From: Anthracocystis setariae
Taxonomy: Eukaryota > Basidiomycota > Ustilaginomycetes > Ustilaginales > Ustilaginaceae
DNA: 64,000 nucleotides
Direction of reading: 5' to 3'
Assembly (NCBI GenBank): GCA_928724745.1
Contig: CAKMXJ010000024.1
Location: 1 to 64,000, forward strand
Under the pieces are notes generated by a model. That model worked only from the letters and a program-made list of their open reading frames with translations. It made no database searches and was not told the DNA's origin. Positions 21,801-34,137 of this stretch are shown here, in pieces (the first letter of the stretch is position 1; each line of letters opens with the position of its first letter). The position numbers and the translations under genes were made by a program.

Positions 21801-24800
21801 GTAATAGGTCTTGTGACACTCTGCTTGGTCTCAGAAATGTCATGATACCTCTAGAATCCCAACAGCATGGCTGGTTGCTGCACAAAAGCTGTTTGAAGGT
21901 GACGTGATTTTATCTCCTGATTTTCTGGAATTAAAGTCACGTCGCCTTTGAGACTGTAGATCTTGCAGAATCATATTGCTGACAGTGTGGCATAGATGTT
22001 GCCGTGTTCCTGAGATGAATCTCTGTTTTTTATTCTGGCGTTATGCCCTCTTTCCAATCTAAATTTGCGCCTCCACACTGATCAAAAATTTTATTCCGAG
22101 TTGAAATCCATCCATGCAGCTGATTCTGTGCTGGCAACTCTCTGTACCAATTTTCTCCAAAGACAGCATCAAGCCTCTGCTTTGCTGTGATAGCTGTTGG
22201 AAGCGTCTTAGAGGCAGATGGCTGCAATGGATGAATGCTGGCTGACATCCACTCCGGACCAAAAGATGAAGTGGGTCAAAATTCAAGCAGGTTCCAGTAG
22301 ACCTGGGCCCAGGGGACTCTCCTGTTTGAGCATTTTGGTCCAGTTTCCGGCAAGTCCCCTTTTCTGACCAAGCCTGGGGGAGTCTCCTGTTTGGGAAATT
22401 TTCCTTTGATTTCAGATGCGTCTTTGCAATTGTAGTGGACTGTCTTCTGCTTTGTTACCAATCGTCTCCTGGTTCTTACTGGCCGTCTCCAAATTGTTAC
22501 TGTCTTCCAATTTGAAGTAGACCGTCTGTCTTTTTTGTTTGAAGTGGGCCGTCTTCTGCTGAATTCAAATCCAAAATTATTTTGAAGTGGCGCGTCTTCC
22601 TGGCATTTCAAAATTCAGCACAGTTTTCAAATGGACCGTCTCATTTTCTCAAAGACGCGTCCAAACAACAATTTTTTGCCCATCAAACCCTAACCCTAAC
22701 CCTAGGTGGAAATATCAGACCTTCTCCCGATCTCCCGCTCACCCGCTCCGCTATCTTGGCAACGATCCCGGGAGCAACACCCGGTACTACGCCCCTGGCC
22801 TCGACACAGACGCACCGCCACGTTCCGAGGTTCTAAGACCCCAGGAGCTTAACAGCCAGATGCAAGCTGCCCACCTGGGGATAAGCTTTAGAAGCTGCAT
22901 CTCCGCAACGGCTGCATGGATTCCTGTGAAACAAAGCTCATGACACTCTCCTCAGTGTCAGGAATGTCATAGAAGCTGCCTTGCCATCATAGCATGTCTG
23001 GTTGTAAAGTTACAGGCACATGGCTATAAGAGCTGCATTTTCAGGTCTTATAGCCATGTGGCTACATCTCCGCAACGGCTGCATGGATTGTTGTGTAATA
23101 GGTCTTGTGACACTCTGCTTGGTCTCAGAAATGTCATGATACCTCTAGAATCCCAACAGCATGGCTGGTTGCTGCACAAAAGCTGTTTGAAGGTGACGTG
23201 ATTTTATCTCCTGATTTTCTGGAATTAAAGTCACGTCGCCTTTGAGACTGTAGATCTTGCAGAATCATATTGCTGACAGTGTGGCATAGATGTTGCCGTG
23301 TTCCTGAGATGAATCTCTGTTTTTTATTCTGGCGTTATGCCCTCTTTCCAATCTAAATTTGCGCCTCCACACTGATCAAAAATTTTATTCCGAGTTGAAA
23401 TCCATCCATGCAGCTGATTCTGTGCTGGCAACTCTCTGTACCAATTTTCTCCAAAGACAGCATCAAGCCTCTGCTTTGCTGTGATAGCTGTTGGAAGCGT
23501 CTTAGAGGCAGATGGCTGCAATGGATGAATGCTGGCTGACATCCACTCCGGACCAAAAGATGAAGTGGGTCAAAATTCAAGCAGGTTCCAGTAGACCTGG
23601 GCCCAGGGGACTCTCCTGTTTGAGCATTTTGGTCCAGTTTCCGGCAAGTCCCCTTTTCTGACCAAGCCTGGGGGAGTCTCCTGTTTGGGAAATTTTCCTT
23701 TGATTTCAGATGCGTCTTTGCAATTGTAGTGGACTGTCTTCTGCTTTGTTACCAATCGTCTCCTGGTTCTTACTGGCCGTCTCCAAATTGTTACTGTCTT
23801 CCAATTTGAAGTAGACCGTCTGTCTTTTTGTTTGAAGTGGGCCGTCTTCTGCTGAATTCAAATCCAAAATTATTTTGAAGTGGCGCGTCTTCCTGGCATT
23901 TCAAAATTCAGCACAGTTTTCAAATGGACCGTCTCATTTTCTCAAAGACGCGTCCAAACAACAATTTTTTGCCCATCAAACCCTAACCCTAACCCTAGGT
24001 GGAAATATCAGACCTTCTCCCGATCTCCCGCTCACCCGCTCCGCTATCTTGGCAACGATCCCGGGAGCAACACCCGGTACTACGCCCCTGGCCTCGACAC
24101 AGACGCACCGCCACGTTCCGAGGTTCTAAGACCCCAGGAGCTTAACAGCCAGATGCAAGCTGCCCACCTGGGGATAAGCTTTAGAAGCTGCATCTCCGCA
24201 ACGGCTGCATGGATTCCTGTGAAACAAAGCTCATGACACTCTCCTCAGTGTCAGGAATGTCATAGAAGCTGCCTTGCCATCATAGCATGTCTGGTTGTAA
24301 AGTTACAGGCACATGGCTATAAGAGCTGCATTTTCAGGTCTTATAGCCATGTGGCTACATCTCCGCAACGGCTGCATGGATTGTTGTGTAATAGGTCTTG
24401 TGACACTCTGCTTGGTCTCAGAAATGTCATGATACCTCTAGAATCCCAACAGCATGGCTGGTTGCTGCACAAAAGCTGTTTGAAGGTGACGTGATTTTAT
24501 CTCCTGATTTTCTGGAATTAAAGTCACGTCGCCTTTGAGACTGTAGATCTTGCAGAATCATATTGCTGACAGTGTGGCATAGATGTTGCCGTGTTCCTGA
24601 GATGAATCTCTGTTTTTTATTCTGGCGTTATGCCCTCTTTCCAATCTAAATTTGCGCCTCCACACTGATCAAAAATTTTATTCCGAGTTGAAATCCATCC
24701 ATGCAGCTGATTCTGTGCTGGCAACTCTCTGTACCAATTTTCTCCAAAGACAGCATCAAGCCTCTGCTTTGCTGTGATAGCTGTTGGAAGCGTCTTAGAG

Positions 24801-25290
24801 GCAGATGGCTGCAATGGATGAATGCTGGCTGACATCCACTCCGGACCAAAAGATGAAGTGGGTCAAAATTCAAGCAGGTTCCAGTAGACCTGGGCCCAGG
24901 GGACTCTCCTGTTTGAGCATTTTGGTCCAGTTTCCGGCAAGTCCCCTTTTCTGACCAAGCCTGGGGGAGTCTCCTGTTTGGGAAATTTTCCTTTGATTTC
25001 AGATGCGTCTTTGCAATTGTAGTGGACTGTCTTCTGCTTTGTTACCAATCGTCTCCTGGTTCTTACTGGCCGTCTCCAAATTGTTACTGTCTTCCAATTT
25101 GAAGTAGACCGTCTGTCTTTTTGTTTGAAGTGGGCCGTCTTCTGCTGAATTCAAATCCAAAATTATTTTGAAGTGGCGCGTCTTCCTGGCATTTCAAAAT
25201 TCAGCACAGTTTTCAAATGGACCGTCTCATTTTCTCAAAGACGCGTCCAAACAACAATTTTTTGCCCATCAAACCCTAACCCTAACCCTA
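18824..25290. repeat. Five head-to-tail copies of a 1293/1294-bp unit bounded by telomeric repeats
   Basis: Unit starts are 18824, 20118, 21411, 22705 and 23998. Each begins inside a gypsy-1-type LTR (GGTGGAAATATCAGACC, matching 30237), cut off after CCCCAGGAGC. About 850 bp of unrecognised sequence follows, with an 80-bp internal direct duplication and a perfect hairpin. Each ends with GGACCGTCT-rich sequence and CCCATCAAACCCTAACCC. Copies differ at only a few positions by eye, so amplification is recent. Short ORFs are conserved only because the copies are near-identical. Confidence 0.95.
19136..19179. repeat. Perfect 15-bp inverted repeat in each 1293-bp unit
   Basis: Arms CACATGGCTATAAGA (19136-19150) and TCTTATAGCCATGTG (19165-19179) flank a 14-base loop. 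The hairpin lies between two copies of CATCTCCGCAACGGCTGCATGG (19018 and 19185 regions). It recurs at the same offset in all five units, with one base changed in the loop of the third. It could be a structured RNA or a recombination or replication feature; no promoter is evident. Confidence 0.85.
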
Positions 25291-25291
25291 A

Positions 25292-27478
25292 TTCCTCGGG
25301 TACCGGGTCAGTCCCGGGGGGATCAGTATGGATCCCGGCAAGGTGGACGCGGTGACGTCCTGGCCAGAACCGGTCACAATCCGGGACATCCAGGTCTTCC
25401 TAGGATTTGCTAATTTCTACCGTTGTTTTATCCGGCACTACTCCCGGGTGGCAGCCCCGCTCACCGATCGGCTCAAGAACAAGGCTGCCGGTAAGATCAA
25501 CTTGGAGCCTCAGGAGCGGGAGGCTTTCACCCGTCTCAAAGAAGCCTTCACTACCGCCCCAATCCTACAACACTTTGACCCCTCCCGGCTCACAGTGATC
25601 GAGACAGATGCTAGTGATTACGTCGTGGCCGCTGTACTCTTGCAGTGGTACGCCATCCCGGGGACGGACCCCGAGGCCGTACCCCGGCCCTCGACACACC
25701 GGCTCCACCCGGTAGCCTATTGGTCGCGGAAAATGCAGCCCGCAGAGCGCAACTACGAAATACACGATAAGGAGCTCCTAGCGATCGTGGACGCGTTGCA
25801 GGAATGGAGACATTATCTCCACGGGCTCCAGGAGCCGTTTGAGGTACTCACCGACCACCAGGCCCTCCAATATTTCCAAACAAAGCGGCAACTTAACAGG
25901 CGGCAGGCCCGGTGGAGCATGGCTCTCGGGGAGTTCACGTTCACCATCACGTACCAACCCGGGACCCAGGCAACCCGCCCGGACGCTCTGTCCCGGCGCT
26001 CCGATGGTCATCCCAACACCACCACTACCAATCATCAGCATGACCCCGCTAACGTCGCGGTCCTCCTACCCCCCTACCTGTTCCAAGAGTCCGGGCTGTC
26101 GGAACAGCGGGCCCCGGCTGCGCACCGAATATCTGACGTGGTCCCGGCCCCCGACCCTCTCCCGACCAGTCCCGTGTCCCCCACCGAAGTTAAACACATC
26201 CTAGAACGTTATCACGACCACCCAACGGCGGGACACCCGGGAGTGGCCGCGACCATCGAACTAGTCCGCCGTCACCATTCCTGGCCGACCCTTAAGCATG
26301 ATGTTACGGAGTACGTCCGGACCTGCGGAGCCTGTAGGCGCGCTAAGGCACCCCGGCATAAGCCTTATGGACTGCTACTCCCGCTCGAAGCCCCGTCCCG
26401 GCCGTTCGGGACCATCACCATGGACCATATCGAAGGTCTCCCGCCTTCCCGGGCCGGTGGCCTCACATTCGACTCCGTCCTTGTTGTCGTCGATCGCCTC
26501 ACCAAATACTCACTTTTCCTCCCGGCTCGGAAGTCCGATACAGCTAAAGACCTCGCCCACCTACTGTTCTCCCGCGTCTTCGCCTATTTTGGACTCCCAG
26601 ACACCATCGTCTCGGACCGGGGGCGCACTTTCATAGCATCTTTGTGGAAGGACATATTAACCGCCCTCGGGACCACCCCGGCCCTCTCAACAGCCTATCA
26701 CCCGCAGACCGACGGCCAAACTGAGCGTATCAACCAGAACTTAGAAGTTTTCCTCCGATTCTATGTTAACTACCAGCAAGATGACTGGGCTGCATGGCTG
26801 CCGTACGCCCAACTTACGCTTAACAATAGGGTGTCAGCTACTACCGGACTCCCGGCCACCCTACCCCTATTTGGCTTCACTCCGCGAACCCTCCCCGGCT
26901 CCCCGGCCCTCTCCCCGGATGGTGCTCCGCCCTCCGACTCGTCCTTCCGGAAGCTCCTCAAGCACTGTCAAGTCAACATCGACCACGCTGCCAGTCTTAT
27001 GTCACGTTATGCCAACCATTCCAGGATGGACCGGTCTTTTTCCGGGGGTGACATGGTGCTACTCCGCACTCGGCATCTCCAACAAGATCGACCGTCCCGG
27101 AAGTTAGGGAACCCGCTAGCGGGACCGTTTCGTGTCCTCCAGGCGGTAGGCCCCCGGGCTTACAAGTTGGACCTCCCGCCTGCCTGGAAAATCCACCCGG
27201 TCTTTCATGTCAGCCTCCTGGAACCGCACTCCCCAGACACCCGGCCGTCCGAGCACGCCCCGACGTCCCGGCGCCTGGAGGACGACCGACAAGATTTCGA
27301 AGTGGAAGATATCCTAGCTTCCCGGGAGACACGTCGGGGGCTACAGTACCGGGTGAAGTGGGCGGGGTACACCCAACCTACCTGGGAGCCCGCGATTCAC
27401 CTGGAAAACAGCCAAGAACTGCTCCAGGATTTCCATCAGCGTCGGCCCGGGAGCCAGGTTAACTCCCGGGACTGCTGA
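25292..27478 (+). pseudogene. Truncated gypsy-1 pol: RT end, RNase H, integrase, chromodomain
   Basis: Open from the telomeric tract (in-frame FLGYRVSPGGI, the end of the RT palm/thumb) to the stop at 27476. RNase H shows IETDASDY and YEIHDKELL. Integrase shows an HHCC finger (HPTAGHPG to CGACRRAKAPRH), a catalytic core with MDHIEG, VSDRGRTF and GQTERINQ (Asp, Asp, Glu all present) and the YHPQTDGQTER block. A C-terminal chromodomain (FEVEDILASR to TWEPAIHL) is typical of chromoviruses and probably steers insertion to modified chromatin. The first in-frame ATG (25328) is internal. Lacking protease and the RT active site, it cannot act alone. Confidence 0.9.
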
Positions 27479-27811
27479 CTCCCGGCTTTCCCCGCCCCCC
27501 GGACGCCAGCGCGGGAGCGACCAGCGCGGCCACCTTGGGAAGCATCGGCAAGGGAACGGGCGACGGATTGCCCCGATCCGGGAAGCGGGACAGCAGTCGA
27601 GAGCCACGCGCCCCTCCGGATTCAGCCCGTCCCGGTTGCTTTTCCGACTTGGCCACCGCGCCCAGGGGACAGAGGGCTCTCCGACACACCCACACTCTCA
27701 CTCTCATACACACACATACACACTCAACACGCGGGAACTCGGGGTAAACACAATCTTATTCCCGGGATCCTAATGACCCCGGACACACGACAGAATATGG
27801 CTCCCGGGGGC

Positions 27812-29734
27812 CTATCGACGCCCCCGACGCGGAGGGGTGCGAGGACGGGACTCGTATACGTCCGAGTCCACCATCACCACATCCTCGTCAGAGCCCTCCC
27901 CGGACTCCCGGCTCTGGTCCTCCGCCCCCGAGGACTCCTCGCCGCGGGACTCGCCCCGGGAGTCTTCCCGGGAGCTGCCCCGACGACGGGCACGGATCGG
28001 GGCCCGCATGTCCCGCACCACCGCCTGAGCACGGCGGCGCTGGGCACGCCTCTCCGGCTCGGGAGAGGGAGGGCGGAGTCCACCCACCGGGAGACGCTTC
28101 CCGCCCGTTTGGAAGCTCCCCGGGAGGCGCTTACCCCCCGTCTGAGGAGGGCGCTTTCCTCCCGTCTGTGGCCGAGAGCCACTGGCCCGGGGAGCTCGCT
28201 CCCGCGTGGGCGTCCCGGGACGCTGCCTCTTGGCATGCGCCAACTCCGGGGTGGCCGGAGCGTATCCCGGGGGAGGGGAACCCCGGCGTCGGGACGGCCC
28301 AGCTTCAGCATTGGGCCGCGGGGGAGCCGCCACGCGAGCAGGGGCGGGGGCGGGAACCGGGACAGGGGCAGGGGCAGGCGCGGGCACCATCGGGGGCGGG
28401 GGAGGAGGCGGGACGCCAAGCTCCCGGGTGATGCTCTCGAAAGCACCATTCACACCCTCCAGGTAGCGGAGGATGTTCTCGTCCCGAGAAGACCACTCGA
28501 GACGCCTCTCCGCTCCCACGGCAGCGGTCCGGCGAAGGACCTGCACCAACGCGGCGATGACTCCCGCCGCGTGGGATGCTGCCTCCCGGGCCCCGGCCAT
28601 ATGTTGGTCCCCCGGAGCGTCGAAGGGACAAACCTGGCGCAGGGCCAGGGGAGCGTCGGGGACGAGGGTGGTTTGCTTCCACCCCCGTTGACCCCGGGGA
28701 GGCCGGGAGCCCGGGACATTGGTGCCCCCACCGGAGGACGGCCCAGCGGGAGACTCGGGGGCCCGGGGACGAGTCCCCACCTTGGCCTGGCGCCGAGTCT
28801 TGTACCGAGCACGCGCGGGGGCGTACTCGGCCGCCAGATACCCCGGCAGGTCCGCCGCCGAGAAGGACGTAAAGGGCATCCCGGGGTTAGGACGGACACC
28901 CCGGGCCCGGAGGACAAGATAGGCTTCCATCAGGAAGCCGCCCTCCTGACGTCCCGTGATGTCCGGGACGCGCCCTTGCCAGTCGCAGGGATACCCCGCG
29001 ACATGGCACCTCTTGCACGCGGCATGCTGGCCGTCCCGGGGGTCCTCCGGACCCCCGGCGTCCCGATGCGCGTACCCCAGGGAGCACTGGGGGTGGGGCT
29101 TTTTCTTACTGTTGGCGCAAGACCAACAGTGCCCATACCCCTCCGAGGCGGGAGGGGTACCCCGTGCTCTGACCTCCCGGACCAGTTCTGCCAGCCTCCC
29201 GGGATCCCCGATCGTTACGCCAGCCCCGGGAGTCGGGGCGGCCACGCTCGAAGGCCCGGGGACAGCCCCACTGGGAGGGGCCGTCGCGGTGCTGGTTTCT
29301 GGGCCCGGGAGCCCGGGAGCCTGCTGCCCATCTTCCCGACACGGGGCCGAAGCCTGTGCCGGGGACTTGTCCACGCCCTGGACACCCGGGACCAAATCGG
29401 GGCCAGCTTCCCCGCGCGGGAGCACGGGGGACTCGTCCACATACAGGGAGACTACGTCTCCCTCTTGAGCCACATAGCGGCCCGACTCGTCCACACCCTC
29501 CGGGGCACTCACGCCCCGGGACTCGTCCACTACCTCCGGGGCACTCACGCCCCGGGACTCATCCACGTCATTGTTGTTGCCGGGGGCGGGGGCAGAGCCT
29601 CCCAACACCCCAGCGCCGGAGCCACCTCGCCGGGTGGAAGATCTTGTTGCTGTTATGGTAAAAGGAAAAAAAAGAGAACGTCAGCACATGATCATAACCC
29701 GTCTCCCGGGTCCCGGACGGTACTCACCAGGCAT
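27812..29734 (-). CDS. Antisense accessory gene of gypsy-1, paired Cys-motif protein
   Basis: Runs opposite to pol, between pol and the 3' LTR. A 7-base first exon (ATGCCTG, 29734-29728) is followed by a 78-bp intron (29727-29650) with donor GTGAGT, branch GCTGAC and acceptor CATAACAG, then one long exon to the stop at 27812; 614 aa in all. The N-terminus is short and basic (SSTRRGG), then acidic repeats with VDESRGVSAPE. A central domain has C-x2-C-x10-C, a 22-residue spacer, then C-x2-C-x6-C (CKRCHVAGYPC). The long Pro/Arg/Ser-rich tail ends in an acidic patch. The pattern recalls Zn2Cys6 clusters. Function is unknown; nucleic-acid binding is a guess. The plus-strand open frame over this region is taken as a shadow. 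Confidence 0.7.
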
Positions 29735-30023
29735 CTTGAAGGGAATAGTGTTCCGGGCGTTGAGGAACGAGGTTGTGGGGGAAGGGAAGGAACCAGGAAC
29801 GGGAGCGAGGCGAGCCTTATATACAAAAGAGAAGTTAGCGCTCAGCCCGCTGCGCACGCTCCGCCGCGCACGCCCCGCCAGGCACACAAAGCGTCGTTCC
29901 TGGTCCCCTTGTTCTCAGCGCGGGCCACGCGTGGTGGGTCCGGGAGCCTCCCGGGTGGAGCTTAAGGCCCGGGAGTAATAAGTAGGCCACGGGGACGTCG
30001 GCCTTCCCGGGGGGGGGGGGTAA

Positions 30024-30384
30024 TGTTATGATTGGGATATCGGGGGAGTTAGTGTTTGGTTTTAGTATTAACATGGGCGGGGGTAGTTCCCCCGATGAGG
30101 TCCCGGATCGGTGATCGGGGGAGACTGCGGCATCTCCCGGAGGGGGTATCCGGGAGGGCCACATAACCCCACACCCTGATCCCATCACACTCACGTTAGG
30201 ACGTCGATTGTATTTTAGCTTACTCACTATAGTAGGTGGAAATATCAGACCTTCTCCCGATCTCCCGCTCACCCGCTCCGCTACCTAGGCAACGATCCCG
30301 GGAGCAACACCCGGTACCACGCCCCTGGCCTCGATACAGACGCACCGCCACGTTCCGAGGTTCTAAGACCCCAGGAGCACAACA
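30024..30384 (+). repeat. Gypsy-1 3' LTR
   Basis: 361 bp, starting TGTTATGATTGG after a G12 polypurine tract plus TAA, and ending CACAACA. The end is fixed by the switch to helicase coding sequence at 30385. The last ~150 bp match the start of each 1293-bp unit and the solo LTR at 51546. The same GGGGGGTAA-TGTTA junction occurs at the gypsy-2 3' LTR. Confidence 0.9.
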
Positions 30385-33300
30385 CCAGTCAGCAAGCTTC
30401 AGTTGCTTTTCTGCAAGATTCATCTCCGAGTATATGCACTTGCAACCAAGGATCTTTGCGGTCTCTTCTGCTGCATAGCAGCTTTTGCAAAAGACCATGA
30501 CTGCACCAGAAGGAGTGGCAGCAAGGAGACGCTTGAGCCTGGGCAACATCTCTGCAGCATTGTTGACGTTGACCACCGCATATGCGATGTTGGAACGGTT
30601 GGTTGCTGCTCGGATGAGACCAGTGCCATCTTGAGGGAGGTGGAGCGTAGCCTTGAAGGTCTGCACCATGCTTGGCGGCAGTGTTGCTGTGAGGAAGTAT
30701 TGCGGTACACGCACAGAGGTGACCAGAGCCTTGATCTTGTGCATGGCATTACGGAAGTCACTCTGTGTCACGCAGACATGGCACTCATCAAAGAAGATGG
30801 CTGCCAAACGCTTCTGCAGATCCAGCTCCTGTGCCCAGTTGACAAACATCTTGTCGTAGCAGTTCTCTGCAGCAACAAGGACCAGCTGGGAGCCTTCCAC
30901 CTTGTCAGCACATCGATAGCCAGTCCACTTGCTTGCAGAGATGCCAACACGGTGACACTGCTCCAGAAGATCCTCGGTCAATGCAATGAACGGCACCACC
31001 ACTATGACAACAGAAGCAGCCGGCAGCCAATGCAGTGGTGACATAAAGAGCGCAGACTTGCCAGAACCAGTGGCAATGACAATGGTAAGCGGAGACTCCT
31101 TGGCATAGATAGCATTGAGAGCATAGGCCTGCTCCAGCGTCTTGGTGTAAGAGCTGCTGGTGACCTTGAATAGAGCATTGCTGACTGGGGTTGGAAGCGC
31201 TGCTGAGCGTGATGGATTGGAAGAGGTTGCCGCAGTGACAACAGCAGGAGCAAAAACAGGAGTGTGCTCCAACTTTTGCTTGATGCTGCGTACATCCTCC
31301 CCCATCAAGTCCAGCTTACGCTTCACAGCTTCCATCACCTTGGACTGGTCTGCAGCTGGACCACCGTAGGAGAGACTGCCAAATGGCTTGAGGTCTTCAC
31401 CATAGCGGGAGCGTAGCCTCCAAAATGTGTGCCAGCGCTCTGACACCACCAGCATTGCATCCATGCTCTCTTGCGTGAGCTGGCTGAGCGTACTTGCATC
31501 AAGTCCGTAGTGCTTCTCTGCAGTGTTGGTGGAGTGGCCTGCTTGGAGATCATGAGCATTGTCCTCCTCCAGCTCTTCCACCGTGACTGGCTTTGGCCAA
31601 ATAAGCTTGCGATCGATGCTCACTGCCAATTGCCTCCAAGTGCACATGTTGAGACCTTCAGAGGAAGAGCTGATGTACTGCTGGCACAGCATCTGGAGCG
31701 TCTTGCTGATGGTGGTGGTGATGTACTGCTTGCCGGTGTGGTCTGCCAAGAGGAAGTAGGAGGGTGCTCGGGCATGGAGGACAGCATTGTGGAGTTGGCG
31801 TACAAAGGGCACCACCTGCATCACATAGTGCACCACCAAACATCCAATGGCATGCGGCAGGAAGCGTGGAATGATCTTCTGGCGTCCAGTACCCTTGTTG
31901 GTTGGCAATGCGGTAAAGATGCATCCATCATGGATGAAGATGTTGCGGGGAGAGATGTGTGAGTTGGTGTGCTGCAATTGCAACAGCTCTGTACCTCTTG
32001 CTGGAAGTCTGCTGCTGAGCTCAACCAGCACTGCCAGGAGCTTGGTGAACTCGTCATGCTTTGCAAAGTACAAGCGCGCAGCAGCAGCATCAAACTCTGG
32101 CTCTCCATCAAAGTAGTCTGCCAACGGTGCAGGTGCAGGAAGGTTGCCTCCAGCAGCACGTTGGAGAATGACTGGCGTGCATGGGGCTAGGGAGGATGCA
32201 TCGGCAAAGTTGAAGTCTGGCACGGTATTGCGCAGATCATCGTTGAAGGTGTTGAGGTCCAGCATGAGAGGCGTCTCCTCATCCAAAAGCAGAAGGTAAC
32301 GCAAAAGAGTTTCTGCTTGCTGTTGAGCACCTTGCATCATAGCTTGGAGACGCTCAATAGCAATGATCTCTGTGCTGAACTTGACGCTGCTGAGATCCTT
32401 GCTCCACACAAAGGTGAAGCTGGTGCCATCATCCTGGGCCAGCACCTTGCCATACCGGAGGAGACTTTGAAGATGGGCGCTGGTGGAGTGGCTGTCATTC
32501 CAGAGAAAGCGCTTGATGTATGACATCACCTCTGCATGCTTGTCCACATGAGAGATGTTGCTGAGCGCTCCTGCTTCTGGATCCAAAAGGTACTCATGGA
32601 GCACTGCACGTAGAGCAAACTCAATCCCTGCAATGTTTGATGTGCATGCGCTCAGCATCTTTGGTGTACCTTTGTTGCTTAGGCAAAAGTGAAGCACCAG
32701 CCTTGACACTGTAAGCTCCTCTGTATGGCCAAAGCATGCTGGCTCCTGTGCAAGTAGAGCATACGACAAGTCAAGCAGAAGGGATGCCACCTTCTCCCCC
32801 AGCTCCAGATCCTCATCCACGTTGATTTCTGGGTAGGATGTGTTGTAGAGGTCCTTGATCTTGCACAGTAGAGTGCAGATGTTGTGATCCAGGGATAGAT
32901 GGTTGTCCAGATCCCTGCCATTGACAAAGAACTCATTCTGATCTCCATCAAAGTAGAGACAGAACAGGAGCGCAAGTAGGTGGGACCACCCATCTGAGCG
33001 CTTCTCCCCCGTGGTTGGCTTCAGGTTGTAGGGATGTGTAGCTTCCAGACCGTAGCTGCGGAACATCTGCTGGATCTGACGGCCAGCGCAGAGGAAGTTG
33101 TTGAACCACATGAAGACCAGCGGACGTGCAGTATGGTACACCCAGAGAGCCATGTCCCGGTGCGCACCTGGCCAAGTGGTGAAGACCTTGCTCATGGCAG
33201 CAACCGGCTTACCAGCCCAGTAATGGTGCCACTGGAGCGCTTCCACCCAGGGACCCATGTTGCCCATGTACTCTTGAGGCTGCACACCGGAATCAAGGAG

Positions 33301-34137
33301 GTTGGCTGCTTCAAGGATCTCCTGATCCTTCTTGAGGAACGCTTTCACCCTTTCTTTGATGTCAACAGTGAGCTCTGGTACAGCAATGGTGATGGCAGGA
33401 GGCTGAGGAGGCATAGGGTTGAGCTCCTGGTTGTAGACGTAGAGGAAGCGTTTGTTCTGGCCATTCTTGTAAAGAAGATGCAAAGCCACTGGGTGCGTAA
33501 GCGTGACCTCCTTTGGATCCCCATGGTTGTTCTTAAGGTGCTTGCGTGCAGCAGAGCGTGCCATGACTGCATAGGAGCAGAAGGGACAGGCATAGCCACC
33601 GTACATGACTTGCAGTTCCTTGATCATAGGCACCGGAAGAAGGTCTTTGTTGATGACCACCGTGTTGGGAGGATCCAAGTCCAGCGCCAACAGCAGCTCC
33701 CTGAGTGCGGAGATCCTCCGGTCACCAAGCGCAAGTTGATGGTCACTCTGGAGGTGCATAAGCACTTTGTCAAAGGAGGGGTCCAGCGGAACTTGAAGAT
33801 GGCAGTTGGTGCGGGTGCAGACCAAGATCCGGGGATGGTGCACCAGGCGTAGTTGGAAGCGTTCCAGCTGGTCAACAAGGTCTGGATCAACCGGACCAGC
33901 GGCAGCATCCTGGTTGGCAGTAGGGAGGGCATTGCTGTTGCAGAGGTGGAATTGGAAAAGGTAACGGTCAGAAACAGATGGGAAAGTAGTGATGCATGAA
34001 AATGGGTTGACGTACCTGTCAAACTCAGCAGTTGGAGCTGGAGGAGGAGATGCTGCAACAATGATTGCAGGAGGAGGCAGGATGGTGTTGATGCCAGCAT
34101 CAGCACCGTCAGCAGGGGTAACACTGTGCTGAGACAT
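30385..34137 (-). pseudogene. Subtelomeric RecQ-type helicase with tyrosine-recombinase-like domain, 3' end replaced by gypsy-1
   Basis: 1251 uninterrupted codons from the ATG at 34137; Trp1251 is the last host codon before the LTR. Order: two C2H2-type fingers (C107/C112/H128/H133 and C184/C187/H200/H205), resembling the pair in fungal orsellinic-cluster D-type proteins. A large alpha-helical region follows. A domain with tyrosine-recombinase signatures is next: RGTEL (Arg714), Lys748, TWRQ (Arg835) and GHSTNTAEKHY (His868, Tyr877). Last is a superfamily 2 helicase domain with ATGSGKS (1024-1028), DECH (1117-1120) and TATL (1150-1153). The second RecA-like lobe is cut short, so motifs V-VI are lost and ATP-driven unwinding should fail. 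Telomere-linked RecQ-like helicases are known from fungal subtelomeres, including Ustilago. An ORF continues into the LTR but encodes only LTR sequence. Confidence 0.85.

Larger units (their letters stand above)
25292..30384 (+). mobile_element. Gypsy-1: 5'-truncated chromodomain Ty3/gypsy retrotransposon
   Basis: The element begins abruptly at a CCCTAA tract inside the reverse transcriptase and keeps the pol 3' half, an antisense accessory gene, a G-rich polypurine tract (30008-30023) and the 3' LTR. Gag, protease and most of RT are missing, as is the 5' LTR. It lies in the 3' part of the helicase gene. The element is very GC-rich and full of TCCCGG words in coding and non-coding parts alike. 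Solo or partial LTRs of the family occur at 51546-51895 and in each 1293-bp unit. Confidence 0.9.

Noticed and set aside
27773..29965. 730-codon plus-strand ORF opposite the gypsy-1 accessory gene
   Set aside because: Composition is Gly/Pro/Arg repeats typical of a GC-rich shadow frame. The minus strand has the Cys motif, a short intron and a counterpart in gypsy-2.
30220..30384. C-terminal extension of the helicase ORF into the LTR
   Set aside because: Those codons are gypsy-1 LTR sequence present at several other sites; they are not part of the helicase.
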